Shown: positions 8,987-18,369, counted from the first letter of the stretch. The stretch is 64,000 bases of DNA from Chitinophagaceae bacterium IBVUCB1 (GCA_002127285.1 NFUW01000002.1:192424-256423); one strand, 5' to 3'. The notes: generated by a model from the sequence alone, not told the origin. A program made the numbers and translations.

Positions 8987-9700
8987 ATGAAAAAGAAAAA
9001 AACAGGTACAAAGTTTATTATAGGTATAGCGGTAGCATTATTGTTACCGCTATCTTTTTTGCTTGTCGTCAGAATACTGTCGAAAGACAAGATGCCCAAA
9101 CTACCTAAGTATTATATAGCTACAGGTGTTGATAACCAAACGGGCGATAGCCTGTATCATCAGGTAAGCGAACTGACACTTACTAATCAGTTTGGAGAGC
9201 AGGTGTCGCTCAACGACGGTCTGAAAGGCAAGATGGTATTGATAAATTTTTTCTTTACCAATTGCCCCACCATCTGCCCGCAGATGAGCAGTAATATAGA
9301 AATGCTGCAAGACGCTTTTAGAAAAGACCCGAAGAAGAAAACGACTTTAGATACCGCCATCCATTTCGTGTCTATATCTGTTGACCCCGAGCGCGACTCT
9401 TTTCCTGTATTGCGCGCTTATGCCGATAGATACAAAGCAAACCCTGACCATTGGTGGTTTTTGACCGGCGATAGGCAAACTATCTACAATTATGCCCGCA
9501 AGCAATTGTTTGTAAATATGCAAGAGGGCACTGGTGGCGTGGATGACTTTTTACATTCTGAAAAATTGGTGCTGCTTGATAGTAATAGATATATACGAGG
9601 TTACTACAATGGCAGAGATACAGCCGACATTATACGCTGCGCAGATGATATAGTAATACTGACCAGACAAAAGAAAAAAAGAATAAGTAACAAACCATAA
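8987..9700 (+). CDS. SCO1/SenC family copper chaperone
   Basis: The 237-aa protein has one N-terminal membrane anchor (about 11-31) and a thioredoxin-like periplasmic domain. The metal-binding CxxxC is in TNCPTICPQM, and the third ligand His is in FLHSEKLVLLD. SCO proteins deliver copper to, or reduce, the CuA site of oxidase subunit II. The gene lies inside the cox operon, 5 bp from the next gene, which supports oxidase assembly rather than general redox work. Confidence 0.92.
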   Translation: MKKKKTGTKFIIGIAVALLLPLSFLLVVRILSKDKMPKLPKYYIATGVDNQTGDSLYHQVSELTLTNQFGEQVSLNDGLKGKMVLINFFFTNCPTICPQMSSNIEMLQDAFRKDPKKKTTLDTAIHFVSISVDPERDSFPVLRAYADRYKANPDHWWFLTGDRQTIYNYARKQLFVNMQEGTGGVDDFLHSEKLVLLDSNRYIRGYYNGRDTADIIRCADDIVILTRQKKKRISNKP

Positions 9701-9704
9701 GGAT

Positions 9705-10247
9705 ATGCTGACACCCATACTCAAAAAAAATGACAAGCAGGCAAGGTTGCTGATACTCACCGTTTCATTCGTGGTTTTTGCAGTCGTGGTATTATTGAAT
9801 TATATTAAGGTTGATGTAAACCTTGGTTTTGACGTACACATTTTTGCCTTCATCAATGCTATTATTAATTCAGCAGTATCGGTATTATTAATTGCAGGTT
9901 TGATTGCCGTTAAGCAAAAGAAATTTGTGCAGCATAAAAACATCATGCTGGCTGCTATTGTATTGTCGGTTTTGTTTTTAGTGTCTTACATAGCACACCA
10001 CATGCTGGCAGGCGATACCAAGTTTGGCGGAGAGGGTGCAATTAAGTTGATTTATTTAATCATCCTGATATCGCATATATTTCTCGCTGCGGTTATACTG
10101 CCGTTTATACTGTTTACCGCCTACCGCGCGCTGACAGGAGAATATGATAAACACAAGAAGTTGGCTAAATACACTTGGCCATTGTGGTTGTATGTAAGCA
10201 TTACTGGTGTGGTGGTTTATCTGATGATTTCACCCTACTACAGTTAA
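9705..10247 (+). CDS. DUF420 family membrane protein
   Basis: The 180-aa protein has five hydrophobic helices and the conserved His positions typical of DUF420 (HKNIMLAAIV, YIAHHMLAGD, LISHIFLAAVILP). The family is found beside cytochrome oxidase genes and resembles cytochrome-assembly membrane proteins, but its exact role is not known. It starts 5 bp after SCO. Confidence 0.85.
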   Translation: MLTPILKKNDKQARLLILTVSFVVFAVVVLLNYIKVDVNLGFDVHIFAFINAIINSAVSVLLIAGLIAVKQKKFVQHKNIMLAAIVLSVLFLVSYIAHHMLAGDTKFGGEGAIKLIYLIILISHIFLAAVILPFILFTAYRALTGEYDKHKKLAKYTWPLWLYVSITGVVVYLMISPYYS

Positions 10248-10281
10248 TGAATGATATTATAAAAAGCACTAACTTTAGGAT

Positions 10282-10497
10282 ATGAAAAAGTGGTTGTTGA
10301 TAGTAGTGTTGATGTTTGCTGTTGCAGAAGCGGCAAATGCACAAGGCTGCGCTATGTGTACAAAAACCGCCGCAGGGCTTGATGATAAGAGTGCGCGCGG
10401 CCTGAATGGGGGCATACTCTATCTTGCCATGTTGCCATTGGGCATCTTAGGCACTGTAGGCTTCATCTGGTGGAAGCACAACAAGACGCAGATATAA
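10282..10497 (+). CDS. Small secreted/membrane protein with CxxC
   Basis: The 71-aa protein has a signal peptide ending in ANAQ, then GCAMCTKTA, and one C-terminal transmembrane helix followed by WWKHNKTQI. The CxxC directly after the cleavage site could bind copper or form a disulfide. It is the last clear member of the cox operon, so an accessory assembly role is possible, but this is inference. Confidence 0.65.
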   Translation: MKKWLLIVVLMFAVAEAANAQGCAMCTKTAAGLDDKSARGLNGGILYLAMLPLGILGTVGFIWWKHNKTQI

Positions 10498-10522
10498 TTT
10501 CATCTTCAAAATAACTCCTTTT

Positions 10523-11239
10523 ATGAGGTATATGTGCCTGCTGCTATTATCGGTAGCGTTATTTTCTTGCAAAACAAATAATGAGAAAGGGAGCGATAAA
10601 GTAATAACTAAAAATTACTCCGTTACTTCTTTTACTGCTATTGATGTCAATGCACCAATTGACGTAAATATTAAAATTGCCAACGTAGCGGCGCCTAGCG
10701 TTACTATAAAAGGTGAAGAAGGCGTAGTCAAACAAATTACCTGTGTAGTAAACAACGGCGTGCTTGAAATATCTAAAGAGCGCATTATCTCTTTCAATAT
10801 GGATAAAGACCTCGTTGCAGATATCACTATGCCTTCCATTACCGCACTAACGATAAAAGGCGTAGCAGATACTAAAATAAGTGGCAAGATAACAGGTGCA
10901 TCGTTTGCCCTCAACGTAAAAGGTGCAGGCGATGTAGAGATAGATGATTTGGCAACCGGCAATTTCCAAAGTGCCGTATCAGGAGCGGGTGATGTACTGG
11001 TGAAGTCGGGCTCGGTAGATTCTGCTGATATAAAGGTAGCTGGTGCAGGTGATGTGGATGCTTATGGTTTGCAAGTGAAAAAAATGAATGCCTCTATATC
11101 AGGTACAGGAGATATGGATATTACAGTCAGCGAAACCCTTAATGCTTCAATCAACGGTGCGGGCTCTATTCATTATAAAGGCAACCCCTCTGTTACGTCA
11201 GACATTAACGGTATTGGCTCCATCAAAAAAGCCAACTAA
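10523..11239 (+). CDS. GIN domain lipoprotein (DUF2807)
   Basis: The 238-aa protein has a lipobox (ALFSCK), then a beta-helical head-GIN domain with repeated strands such as VKGAGDVEIDDL, VSGAGDVLVKSG and VAGAGDVDAYGL. The repeating GAGD turns mark DUF2807, a common Bacteroidota surface or periplasmic family of unknown function. Confidence 0.85.
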   Translation: MRYMCLLLLSVALFSCKTNNEKGSDKVITKNYSVTSFTAIDVNAPIDVNIKIANVAAPSVTIKGEEGVVKQITCVVNNGVLEISKERIISFNMDKDLVADITMPSITALTIKGVADTKISGKITGASFALNVKGAGDVEIDDLATGNFQSAVSGAGDVLVKSGSVDSADIKVAGAGDVDAYGLQVKKMNASISGTGDMDITVSETLNASINGAGSIHYKGNPSVTSDINGIGSIKKAN

Positions 11240-11281
11240 TTGAAATAATAAGTATATTAGATAAACAAAAATTTGCCTGTT

Positions 11282-11728
11282 ATGCTTAAATATTTTTCTT
11301 CAAAATTATTACTGCTTACCATTTTATTTTTGGGTATCAACAAGGTTGCCGAGGCACAAACCGACCCGATTGAAAAAGTATGGTACAATCAGGAAAAAAC
11401 AGCCAAAATACAAGTGTACAAAGCCAAAGACGGTAGGTTCTATGGAAAGATGGTATGGCTGAAAGAGCCGTTAGAAAACGGTAAGCCCAAAGTAGATAAA
11501 GAAAATCCGGACGAAAAAAAGAGGAATACACCACTTCTTGGACTCATCTTACTTAGAGGGTTGGAAAAAGACGGTGATAAAGAATACGACGGTGGCAAAA
11601 TTTACGACCCCAAGAATGGCAAAACCTACTCTTGCAAAATAACACACAACGGCAATACGCTCGATTTACGGGGCTTTGTAGGTATATCCCTAATCGGCAG
11701 AACATCAACTTGGACGTTGGCAGAATAG
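11282..11728 (+). CDS. DUF2147 family secreted protein
   Basis: The protein is about 148 aa from the ATG at 11282. A signal peptide ends near AEAQ. The DUF2147 pattern follows: KVWYNQEKTAKIQVYKAKDG, then FYGKMVWLKEP and a C-terminal block with CKITHNGNTLDLRGFVG. The family is small, beta-rich and exported, with no assigned function. A TTG at 11273 is in frame but looks like part of a promoter, so the ATG is preferred. A strong terminator follows. Confidence 0.82.
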   Translation: MLKYFSSKLLLLTILFLGINKVAEAQTDPIEKVWYNQEKTAKIQVYKAKDGRFYGKMVWLKEPLENGKPKVDKENPDEKKRNTPLLGLILLRGLEKDGDKEYDGGKIYDPKNGKTYSCKITHNGNTLDLRGFVGISLIGRTSTWTLAE

Positions 11729-11747
11729 TAAGCGAATAACTATATTT

Positions 11748-11773
11748 ATCGGGGTAGCATTTGCTACCCCGAT
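11748..11773 (+). terminator. Intrinsic terminator after the DUF2147 gene
   Basis: ATCGGGGTAGC pairs with GCTACCCCGAT in an 11-bp perfect stem, followed by TTTCATTT. Confidence 0.85.
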
Positions 11774-11792
11774 TTCATTTAATACCATTTGT

Positions 11793-12473
11793 ATGGAAAA
11801 AATAATAAACGGTTTCCCTTTTGTCGAATACACGAAAGAAAGTTATGACGAGAAGGAAATGCTTGAAAAATCAGCAGCATTTTTATCCTACATGGATAAG
11901 AGGCGGTCTGTCAGAGCATTTTCAACCAAGCCGGTGCCAAAACAAGTAATAGAGAACCTGATACGCACAGCTTCTACAGCCCCATCTGGCGCACATAAGC
12001 AACCGTGGACATTTTGTGCTGTAAGCAATAGCAGCATCAAAACAGCTATCAGAGAAGCAGCAGAAAAAGAAGAGTATGAAAGCTATAATGGCAGAATGGC
12101 CCCCGAGTGGATGGAAGATTTATTGCCCTTGCAAACCGATTGGCACAAAGAGTTTTTGGAAGATGCACCTTGGCTCATCATTGTCTTTAGGCGCTCTTAC
12201 GAATATGGTGCAGGCAATACAAAGAAGAATAATTATTATGTGCAGGAAAGTGTAGGCCTTGCAACAGGTATGTTGCTGACCGCCATTCATCATGCAGGTT
12301 TGGTAGCCCTTACACATACACCAAGCCCTATGGGTTTCTTATCGGGCATATTAAACCGTCCCGAAAACGAGAAACCTTTTTTACTGATACCCGTCGGTTA
12401 TCCTGCAGATGATTGTTATGTGCCAAAACTGCATAGAAAACCAATAGAAAGTATAGCTGCTTTTTACGAATGA
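11793..12473 (+). CDS. Nitroreductase family protein
   Basis: The 226-aa protein has the FMN-binding start of the family (RRSVRAFSTKPVP), the APSGAHKQPW loop and a C-terminal LLIPVGYPADDC block. Members use NAD(P)H and FMN to reduce nitro, quinone or iodotyrosine-type substrates. The ESVGLATGMLLTAIHHAGL helix and overall form are nearest the iodotyrosine-deiodinase/BluB-like branch, but the substrate cannot be told from sequence. It is monocistronic between two terminator or promoter regions. Confidence 0.85.
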   Translation: MEKIINGFPFVEYTKESYDEKEMLEKSAAFLSYMDKRRSVRAFSTKPVPKQVIENLIRTASTAPSGAHKQPWTFCAVSNSSIKTAIREAAEKEEYESYNGRMAPEWMEDLLPLQTDWHKEFLEDAPWLIIVFRRSYEYGAGNTKKNNYYVQESVGLATGMLLTAIHHAGLVALTHTPSPMGFLSGILNRPENEKPFLLIPVGYPADDCYVPKLHRKPIESIAAFYE

Positions 12474-12557
12474 TGTGATATCCGAAAGTTATTCACATTT
12501 GCAAGTTCAGGATTTCATATAGAGGTATTTATTCCGCAAAAATTCGTGTCAAATTGT

Positions 12558-12565
12558 TAGCTTTG
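12558..12565 (+). promoter_or_regulatory. Bacteroidota -7 box for carA
   Basis: TAGCTTTG matches TAnnTTTG, 17 bp before the carA ATG. The leader is short and no attenuator was seen. Confidence 0.55.
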
Positions 12566-12582
12566 CACAATTTGTTTTTTTT

Positions 12583-13704
12583 ATGCCTGCAACACAAGCT
12601 GTTATTACTCCCGCGTATTTATTGTTAGAAGATGGCACTTTCCTGAAAGGGAAGGCATTTGGCGCAAAGGGCACAAGTGGTGGAGAATTATGTTTTAATA
12701 CGGGAATGACGGGTTATCAGGAAGTATTTACAGACCCATCATATACAGGGCAAACCCTGATAATGAACACCGTTTATATAGGCAACTATGGTGTGAAAGC
12801 AGAAGATGTAGAGAGCGACTCTGTAAAAGTAAAAGGCGTTATCTGCAAAAACATTTCGCACCGATACAGCCGTATGACGGCAGATGACAGCCTTGAAAAT
12901 TATTTCGTAAAGAATAATATCGTTGCCATATACGATGTAGATACCCGTGCCCTTGTGCAGCATGTACGCAATAAGGGTGCTATGAATTGCATCATCAGTA
13001 CAGAAATAAGTGAGCCTGAAGCACTGAAAGCCGAACTGGCAAAAGTCCCCGATATGGCCGGCTTGGAGTTATCATCCATTATCAGCACCAAAGAGCCTTA
13101 CACATTTGGCAACCCCGATGCCGCCATGCGCATTGCCGTTATGGATTTTGGGGTGAAACGCCACATACTGCAATGTATGGCAGACAGGGGCGCATATCTT
13201 AAAGTATTTCCTGCCAAGACACCTTATGAAGCAGTAAAGGAATTTCAGCCACATGGTGTTTTCATCAGCAATGGCCCCGGCGACCCCGCATCTATGGACT
13301 ATGCAGTGAAAACTGTAAAAGAAGCAGTAGAAGATAATAAGCCATTATTCGGCATTTGCCTCGGGCATCAGTTGCTGGCAAGGGCAAATGATATTCCTAC
13401 TTTCAAAATGCACCACGGGCACAGGGGATTGAACCATCCTGTAAAAAACCTGATAACAGGCCGAAGCGAGATAACAACACAAAACCATGGTTTTGGTGTA
13501 GTACCCGAAGCGGCTCAAAGTTCGGATAAAATAGAGGTAACGCATGTGAACCTGAACGATGGCTCTATTGAGGGAATACGCATGAAAAATAAGCCTGCAT
13601 TCTCTGTGCAATACCACCCGGAAAGTACCCCGGGCCCGCACGATTCCCGCTATCTCTTTGATGATTTTATTGCACTCATAAAGAAAGAGAACAAGCTAAA
13701 CTAA
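12583..13704 (+). CDS. carA: Carbamoyl-phosphate synthase small (glutaminase) subunit
   Basis: The 373-aa protein has the full CarA layout. The N-terminal domain contains LLEDGTFLKGKAFG and FNTGMTGYQEV. The C-terminal class I glutaminase has the nucleophile Cys in GICLGHQLLA, NGPGDP before it, and the His-x-Glu pair in VQYHPESTPGPHD. It supplies ammonia to CarB for carbamoyl phosphate, the precursor of arginine and pyrimidines. carB is not adjacent here. Confidence 0.95.
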   Translation: MPATQAVITPAYLLLEDGTFLKGKAFGAKGTSGGELCFNTGMTGYQEVFTDPSYTGQTLIMNTVYIGNYGVKAEDVESDSVKVKGVICKNISHRYSRMTADDSLENYFVKNNIVAIYDVDTRALVQHVRNKGAMNCIISTEISEPEALKAELAKVPDMAGLELSSIISTKEPYTFGNPDAAMRIAVMDFGVKRHILQCMADRGAYLKVFPAKTPYEAVKEFQPHGVFISNGPGDPASMDYAVKTVKEAVEDNKPLFGICLGHQLLARANDIPTFKMHHGHRGLNHPVKNLITGRSEITTQNHGFGVVPEAAQSSDKIEVTHVNLNDGSIEGIRMKNKPAFSVQYHPESTPGPHDSRYLFDDFIALIKKENKLN

Positions 13705-13746
13705 AAGCGATAAACAGTATATTGTAGCTAATAACGAAGCCTCTTG

Positions 13747-14691
13747 ATGAAACAGGAAAAAGTACTGATAATGGGTGCCGGCGGGCAGATAGGTGTAGAA
13801 CTGACAATGGCACTGCGCGCCCTATATGGCGAAGCCAATGTAATAGCCAGCGATATACGTGAGGCGCACCCGTTATTGGCAGGCAAGGGGCCGTATGTAT
13901 TGCTGAATGCAATGGATGCGAACGCTACATTGGAATTGGTAAAAAAGGAAGGCATCACACAAATATACTTGCTTGCAGCACTGTTATCTGCTACGGGCGA
14001 AAAAGACCCTAAACGTGCATGGGATATTAATATGCAAAGCCTGCTGCAAGTATTGGATATAGCCGTGCAGGAAAAACTAACAAAAGTATATTGGCCCAGT
14101 TCTATAGCCGTATTCGGTACTACAACACCCAAACAAGACACACCTCAAAAAACCATCGTAGAACCGCGCACCGTATATGGCATCAGCAAATATGCCGGTG
14201 AATTATGGTGCCAGTATTATTATCAACGTTGGGGGCTCGATGTGCGGAGCATCCGCTACCCCGGTCTTATCAGTTGGAAGTCTGAACCTGGTGGTGGTAC
14301 TACAGACTATGCGGTAGAGATATATCATGAAGCACTGAAACATAGTAAATACACCAGTTTCCTGTCGGCAGATACGTACCTGCCTATGATGTACATGGAC
14401 GATGCTATTCGTGGTACAATAGAATTGATGGAAGCACCCGCTGAAAAAATAAAATCGCGCGTGGCATACAACCTGAGTGCTATGAGTTTTTCACCCAAAG
14501 AAATAGCCGCCTCTATACAGCAGCATATACCCTCGTTTGAAATAAGTTATGCACCCGACTTTCGCCAACAGATAGCGGATGGATGGCCGCAAAGCATAGA
14601 TGATAGTGCGGCACGTGCCGATTGGGGATGGCAGCACCACTTCGATTTAGATAAAATGACCGCAGATATGCTGCATCATCTCAAAGGCTGA
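13747..14691 (+). CDS. NAD-dependent epimerase, L-threonine 3-dehydrogenase-like
   Basis: The protein is about 314 aa with an extended-SDR fold. The NAD-binding motif is GAGGQIGVEL at the N-terminus, and the catalytic Tyr-x3-Lys is YGISK. The PGLISWKSEPGGGTTDYAVEI and YLPMMYMDDAIR blocks are typical of the SDR-type L-threonine 3-dehydrogenase, which oxidises threonine to 2-amino-3-ketobutyrate. No kbl-like partner gene is next to it. The ATG at 13747 follows a TTG, so 13747 is used as the start. Confidence 0.85.
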   Translation: MKQEKVLIMGAGGQIGVELTMALRALYGEANVIASDIREAHPLLAGKGPYVLLNAMDANATLELVKKEGITQIYLLAALLSATGEKDPKRAWDINMQSLLQVLDIAVQEKLTKVYWPSSIAVFGTTTPKQDTPQKTIVEPRTVYGISKYAGELWCQYYYQRWGLDVRSIRYPGLISWKSEPGGGTTDYAVEIYHEALKHSKYTSFLSADTYLPMMYMDDAIRGTIELMEAPAEKIKSRVAYNLSAMSFSPKEIAASIQQHIPSFEISYAPDFRQQIADGWPQSIDDSAARADWGWQHHFDLDKMTADMLHHLKG

Positions 14692-14712
14692 AATATATCG
14701 TTATCATACGGG

Positions 14713-14738
14713 AAGCAAGCTCATTGCCTGCTTTTTTT
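14713..14738 (+). terminator. Probable terminator after the epimerase gene
   Basis: AAGCAAG and CCTGCTT pair with one mismatch around an 11-12-nt loop, followed by TTTTTTG. The stem is modest but the T-run is good. Confidence 0.6.
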
Positions 14739-14803
14739 GTTAAACAGAGGTTAATCGTTAACCATAATTTGTTTAACGATATACCGGATTGCATTTTTAT
14801 AGC

Positions 14804-14956
14804 GTGAAACAAAGCAAGTTTAAATCAGCAAGGCAGCGCAGGCTCGATAAACACCACAGTTCTCTGAGGCGCAAGAAGCTGCATAAATATGTAGCCATAT
14901 TCGCTTCATTGCTGATTTTGGCCATTCCATTCTATATAAAATACTTCGCCGAATAA
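14804..14956 (+). CDS. Possible 50-aa basic small membrane protein (GTG start)
   Basis: This frame sits between the epimerase and sirtuin genes. It opens with GTG at 14804 and ends at TAA 14954-14956. It encodes a very basic N-terminal half (KFKSARQRRLDKHHSSLRRK) and then one hydrophobic helix (YVAIFASLLILAIPFYI). The Lys/Arg-rich start followed by a single helix is a plausible small membrane protein with the helix leading out of a positive inside end. There is no ATG and no clear ribosome-binding site, so it could be chance. Confidence 0.4.
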   Translation: MKQSKFKSARQRRLDKHHSSLRRKKLHKYVAIFASLLILAIPFYIKYFAE

Positions 14957-14991
14957 TACAGTTGGCATAACTTAGTATTGAACAACTAAGT

Positions 14992-15687
14992 ATGCAAAAA
15001 CCTCGTTTAGTAGTGCTCACGGGTGCTGGCATCAGTGCAGAGAGCGACATCAAAACTTTTCGCGATAGTGATGGCTTGTGGGAAGGGCATAATATTGAAG
15101 ATGTGGCAACACCCCGAGCTTGGCGAAAAAATCCTCAATTAGTTTTAGACTTTTACAATATGCGCCGAAGGGCGGTGATAGAAGCACAACCCAATGCAGC
15201 ACATATAGCATTGGCATCACTCGAAGCCGACTTTGATGTGCACATCGTTACCCAAAATATAGACGATTTACACGAGCGTGCTGGTAGCACAAAGGTATTC
15301 CACCTGCATGGCGAAATACTGAAAATGCGGAGTGAGCGCGATGAACATTTAATATACGACATCAGAGCAGATATAAACCTAGGCGATATGGCTGAAGACG
15401 GTGCACAATTGCGCCCGCATATTGTATGGTTTGAAGAACCCGTACCTATGATAGAACAAGCAGTACCCATTATGTACGACGCAGATGTATTTCTGCTGAT
15501 AGGTACGTCATTAGTTGTGTATCCTGCTGCGGGGTTGGTAGATTATGTGCCAGATGGTGTAACAAAATATGTGATTGATAAGAACATACCCCCCGTCAGC
15601 AGGTATAGCAATGTAGTACGTATAGAAAAAGCAGCTACAGAGGGTGTTAAGGATTTGATGCAAATGCTGTACGAAAGCGGAAGTTAA
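14992..15687 (+). CDS. cobB: Sirtuin-type NAD-dependent protein deacylase lacking zinc cysteines
   Basis: The 231-aa protein has the sirtuin motifs GAGISAESDIKTFRD, TQNIDDLHERAG and the catalytic His in VFHLHGE, and it ends with a GTSLVVYPAAGL Rossmann strand. It removes acyl groups from lysine using NAD. The stretch between HLHGE and LRPHIVWFEE, where most sirtuins carry four zinc-binding Cys, contains no Cys at all. This may be normal for the Bacteroidota branch rather than a lesion. Its 3' end overlaps the convergent membrane protein gene by 41 bp. Confidence 0.9.
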   Translation: MQKPRLVVLTGAGISAESDIKTFRDSDGLWEGHNIEDVATPRAWRKNPQLVLDFYNMRRRAVIEAQPNAAHIALASLEADFDVHIVTQNIDDLHERAGSTKVFHLHGEILKMRSERDEHLIYDIRADINLGDMAEDGAQLRPHIVWFEEPVPMIEQAVPIMYDADVFLLIGTSLVVYPAAGLVDYVPDGVTKYVIDKNIPPVSRYSNVVRIEKAATEGVKDLMQMLYESGS

Positions 15688-16861
15688 TCGTATCTGCATA
15701 CACCATTATCAGCGCATAAGTGGTGGCTGGTATCAGTTGGTGCAGCAGCCTGTTTTGCGATGTAAATAAATGCCAATTAAGGTCTTGGGGGGTAATAACA
15801 TATACTATGCAATAGCAAGCACACAATGCCAATACAAACAGCACACGCTTATCGGGCATTCGTTTGGTTATTATGCGTATAAGTAAATGCAATGCAACAA
15901 GGCAGATAAGTGTATAGTAATTATCAAGCACCAATTTCTTTAATGCGGTAAATACGATGTCATATCGTTGCAAGGATAGTAGCTTGTGCAATGTATCACT
16001 GCTTTGTCCTGCTACTATGTCGTTATTGGGTGCGTAGCATATCTTGAATACCAATAAAGTAATAAGTGGCAATCCAATACCTGCAATGCTGTATCTGATA
16101 TGTTCTTTTTGCAGCAAAGGTTTGTAGTAAAACAATACAAACAAAGCAGCAATCAATATCCCCTCGTTCTTCGTCCACATACATAAGCCAAGTATGGCAG
16201 TAGCGAATATGATGTATCGTTTGTCAGTAGCTACATTATCCATACACACCATAGCGCATAGCAGCAAAAAACCTGTAAGGTTGTCGGCAAGCTGATAAGC
16301 TGCGATACCTAAAAAATAATCATTGGTGCTAAGCCAAAACAATCCGATAGCTGCAAAGAGTATGTTATTACTTTGTGTTTGCACAAATATCAATACAGGT
16401 ATCAGTATGGTAATGATAAGATGAAAAGCATACGAACTGATAACCATATTGCCACTCAATTTGCTGAAGAAACCAATATTGGCAGGCAGTAGCAAAGGGT
16501 AGTCTGTATGTGCAGCTTCTGTATTTTTAAACAATACAGACCAATTATCACCATCCATCAGGTATTTAGCGTGCATATTCCACATTGCCCAAGTGTCCCA
16601 CACGCCATGTTTTTCAGAGAGTAAAATCATTTTTTGCCCCATTAGGCTGATGGCTAACAATACAAGCGAAAAGGTGAGTAAGGATAATGGCTTATCGTCA
16701 GTGTTTATAGCTTTGAGTGTATAATAAGGCCATATAAAAATGACGGCTAAGATGGGCACGCTAATAAATGGCAACCCGAATATCAACGCATAGAAATACA
16801 CGATGCCGATAACGCCTATCAACAATGGCCAGTATAATATGTATAGCGTTGTCTTTTGCAT
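15647..16861 (-). CDS. Polytopic membrane protein, GT-C glycosyltransferase-like
   Basis: The 404-aa protein has about ten hydrophobic helices. After the first pair of helices, a loop reads GVWDTWAMWNMHAKYLMDG and then HTDYPLLLPA. An acidic residue in the first large outer loop plus a DYPLL block resembles GT-C (family 39-type) glycosyltransferases that use lipid-linked sugars. The acceptor and donor cannot be told. The next gene upstream on the strand stops exactly at its start, so they are coupled. A non-enzymatic membrane protein remains possible. Confidence 0.55.
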   Translation of the reverse strand: MQKTTLYILYWPLLIGVIGIVYFYALIFGLPFISVPILAVIFIWPYYTLKAINTDDKPLSLLTFSLVLLAISLMGQKMILLSEKHGVWDTWAMWNMHAKYLMDGDNWSVLFKNTEAAHTDYPLLLPANIGFFSKLSGNMVISSYAFHLIITILIPVLIFVQTQSNNILFAAIGLFWLSTNDYFLGIAAYQLADNLTGFLLLCAMVCMDNVATDKRYIIFATAILGLCMWTKNEGILIAALFVLFYYKPLLQKEHIRYSIAGIGLPLITLLVFKICYAPNNDIVAGQSSDTLHKLLSLQRYDIVFTALKKLVLDNYYTLICLVALHLLIRIITKRMPDKRVLFVLALCACYCIVYVITPQDLNWHLFTSQNRLLHQLIPATTYALIMVYADTINFRFRTAFASNP

Positions 16862-17238
16862 TATCTCGTTACGCTAAGGGTATAAGTATAGAGGCTATCA
16901 TTTGTCTGCCATATTATTTGCCTGCTTGTTGTCAAGGTATTAACTAAGCTATCGTTTTGTTCCTTTTTTTGAATGGCTAACAAAGTATCACTACCTGTTG
17001 TATATGGCTTGATGAGAGCGGGTGCAAGCGCATAGCGTGCAATAGAAAATAATTGCACCATGTCTTTTTGCCCTGCAAACTCTATGGTACTATTAGCATG
17101 TATAAAAGCTGACGTACCCGCGAGGCTGCGCTCTATTACATCAATTTCATCTGTTTGTGTACTTATACGTTTATCGAAGTAGTAAGCTGATACACCAACC
17201 GTAACAGCTATGAATAATATGATAACAACTGGCTTCAT
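16861..17238 (-). CDS. Unidentified membrane-anchored small protein
   Basis: The 125-aa protein has a single N-terminal transmembrane helix (about 3-20, VVIILFIAVTVGVSAYYF) and a mostly polar outer domain. No family was recognised. Its stop overlaps the start of the GT-C-like gene by one base, so the two are probably made together and may act together. Confidence 0.6.
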   Translation of the reverse strand: MKPVVIILFIAVTVGVSAYYFDKRISTQTDEIDVIERSLAGTSAFIHANSTIEFAGQKDMVQLFSIARYALAPALIKPYTTGSDTLLAIQKKEQNDSLVNTLTTSRQIIWQTNDSLYTYTLSVTR

Positions 17239-17287
17239 TAATGTTATAAAGTAACATTAATTTTTCTTGCCGCAAAAGGGCAGGGTA

Positions 17288-18265
17288 TTATGCTTCAAGG
17301 CTGAAGAGGCTATCTACAAATTCGGTTTTGTTGAAAATCTGCAGGTCTTCCATTCGTTCGCCTACACCTATATACTTTACAGGTATCTTAAACTGGTTGG
17401 CAATAGCCAACACTACACCACCTTTGGCAGTGCCATCCAGTTTGGTAATGGCGAGCGATGTAACGTCTGTAGCAGCGGTAAACTGTTTGGCTTGTTCCAA
17501 CGCATTTTGCCCAGTGCTGCCATCCAGTACTAGCAGTACTTCATGAGGTGCATCTGCCATCTTCTTACTTACCACACGGCGTATTTTGCCCAGTTCGTCC
17601 ATCAGGTAGGCTTTGTTGTGCAACCTGCCTGCCGTGTCTATGATGATAACGTCTGCGTCTTTAGCCAGCCCGCTTTGTACAGTATCAAAAGCTACGGAAC
17701 CGGGGTCGCTGCCCATTTCTTTTTTCACAATATCCACACCCACACGTTCGCTCCAAATAGTCAGTTGGTCAACGGCAGCAGCCCTGAAGGTATCTGCCGC
17801 GCCAAGTACCACGTTCTTACCGTTCTTTTTAAAATTGTATGCCAGTTTGCCTATCGTGGTTGTTTTACCCACACCGTTTACGCCAACTACCAGTATTACA
17901 TAGGGTTTTTTGCCTGCGGGTATGTCAAATGTTTCAAACTCATTGCCGGGGGCAGCCGTCAGCATACCCATTATTTCTTCTTGCAGTATTCTGTTCAATT
18001 CAGAAGTGCCTAAGAATTTATCCTTAGCCACACGCTCCTCTATACGGTTGATGATGGCAACGGTAGTATCAATACCTACATCTGCGCCTACCAATGCTTC
18101 TTCAAGCTGGTCCAGCACTTCTTCGTCAACCTTATCCTTGCCTGCTATAGCTTTGGTGATGCGCGAAAAGAAGCCTTCTTTGGTTTTTTTCAAACCCTCA
18201 TCTAATGCTTCTTTCTGCTCCTGTTGTTCTTTATTGCGTTTAAAGAGTTTGTCGAATAAACCCAT
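17288..18265 (-). CDS. ftsY: Signal recognition particle receptor FtsY
   Basis: The 325-aa protein has a short charged N-terminal region, the NG domain and all GTPase motifs: GVNGVGKTTTIGKLA (P-loop), DTFRAAAVDQL, DTAGRLH and TKLDGTAKGG. FtsY docks the SRP-ribosome complex at the inner membrane. The acidic A domain is short, as in many Bacteroidota. Confidence 0.95.
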   Translation of the reverse strand: MGLFDKLFKRNKEQQEQKEALDEGLKKTKEGFFSRITKAIAGKDKVDEEVLDQLEEALVGADVGIDTTVAIINRIEERVAKDKFLGTSELNRILQEEIMGMLTAAPGNEFETFDIPAGKKPYVILVVGVNGVGKTTTIGKLAYNFKKNGKNVVLGAADTFRAAAVDQLTIWSERVGVDIVKKEMGSDPGSVAFDTVQSGLAKDADVIIIDTAGRLHNKAYLMDELGKIRRVVSKKMADAPHEVLLVLDGSTGQNALEQAKQFTAATDVTSLAITKLDGTAKGGVVLAIANQFKIPVKYIGVGERMEDLQIFNKTEFVDSLFSLEA

Positions 18266-18345
18266 AATTCTGTTCTAAATGTAAAAGGTAAAACAAGCCG
18301 TTGCGAAGTTAGCGTTTTATAGGCATCTATAGGGTGTTAAAAAAC

Positions 18346-18369
18346 AACGGGACACTTTCGTGCCCCGTT
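18346..18369 (-). terminator. Intrinsic terminator after the SDR gene
   Basis: On the minus strand AACGGGGCAC and GTGTCCCGTT pair, with one mismatch, around GAAA, followed by GTTTTTTAAC. It lies 17 bp after the stop of the gene at 18386. Confidence 0.8.
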
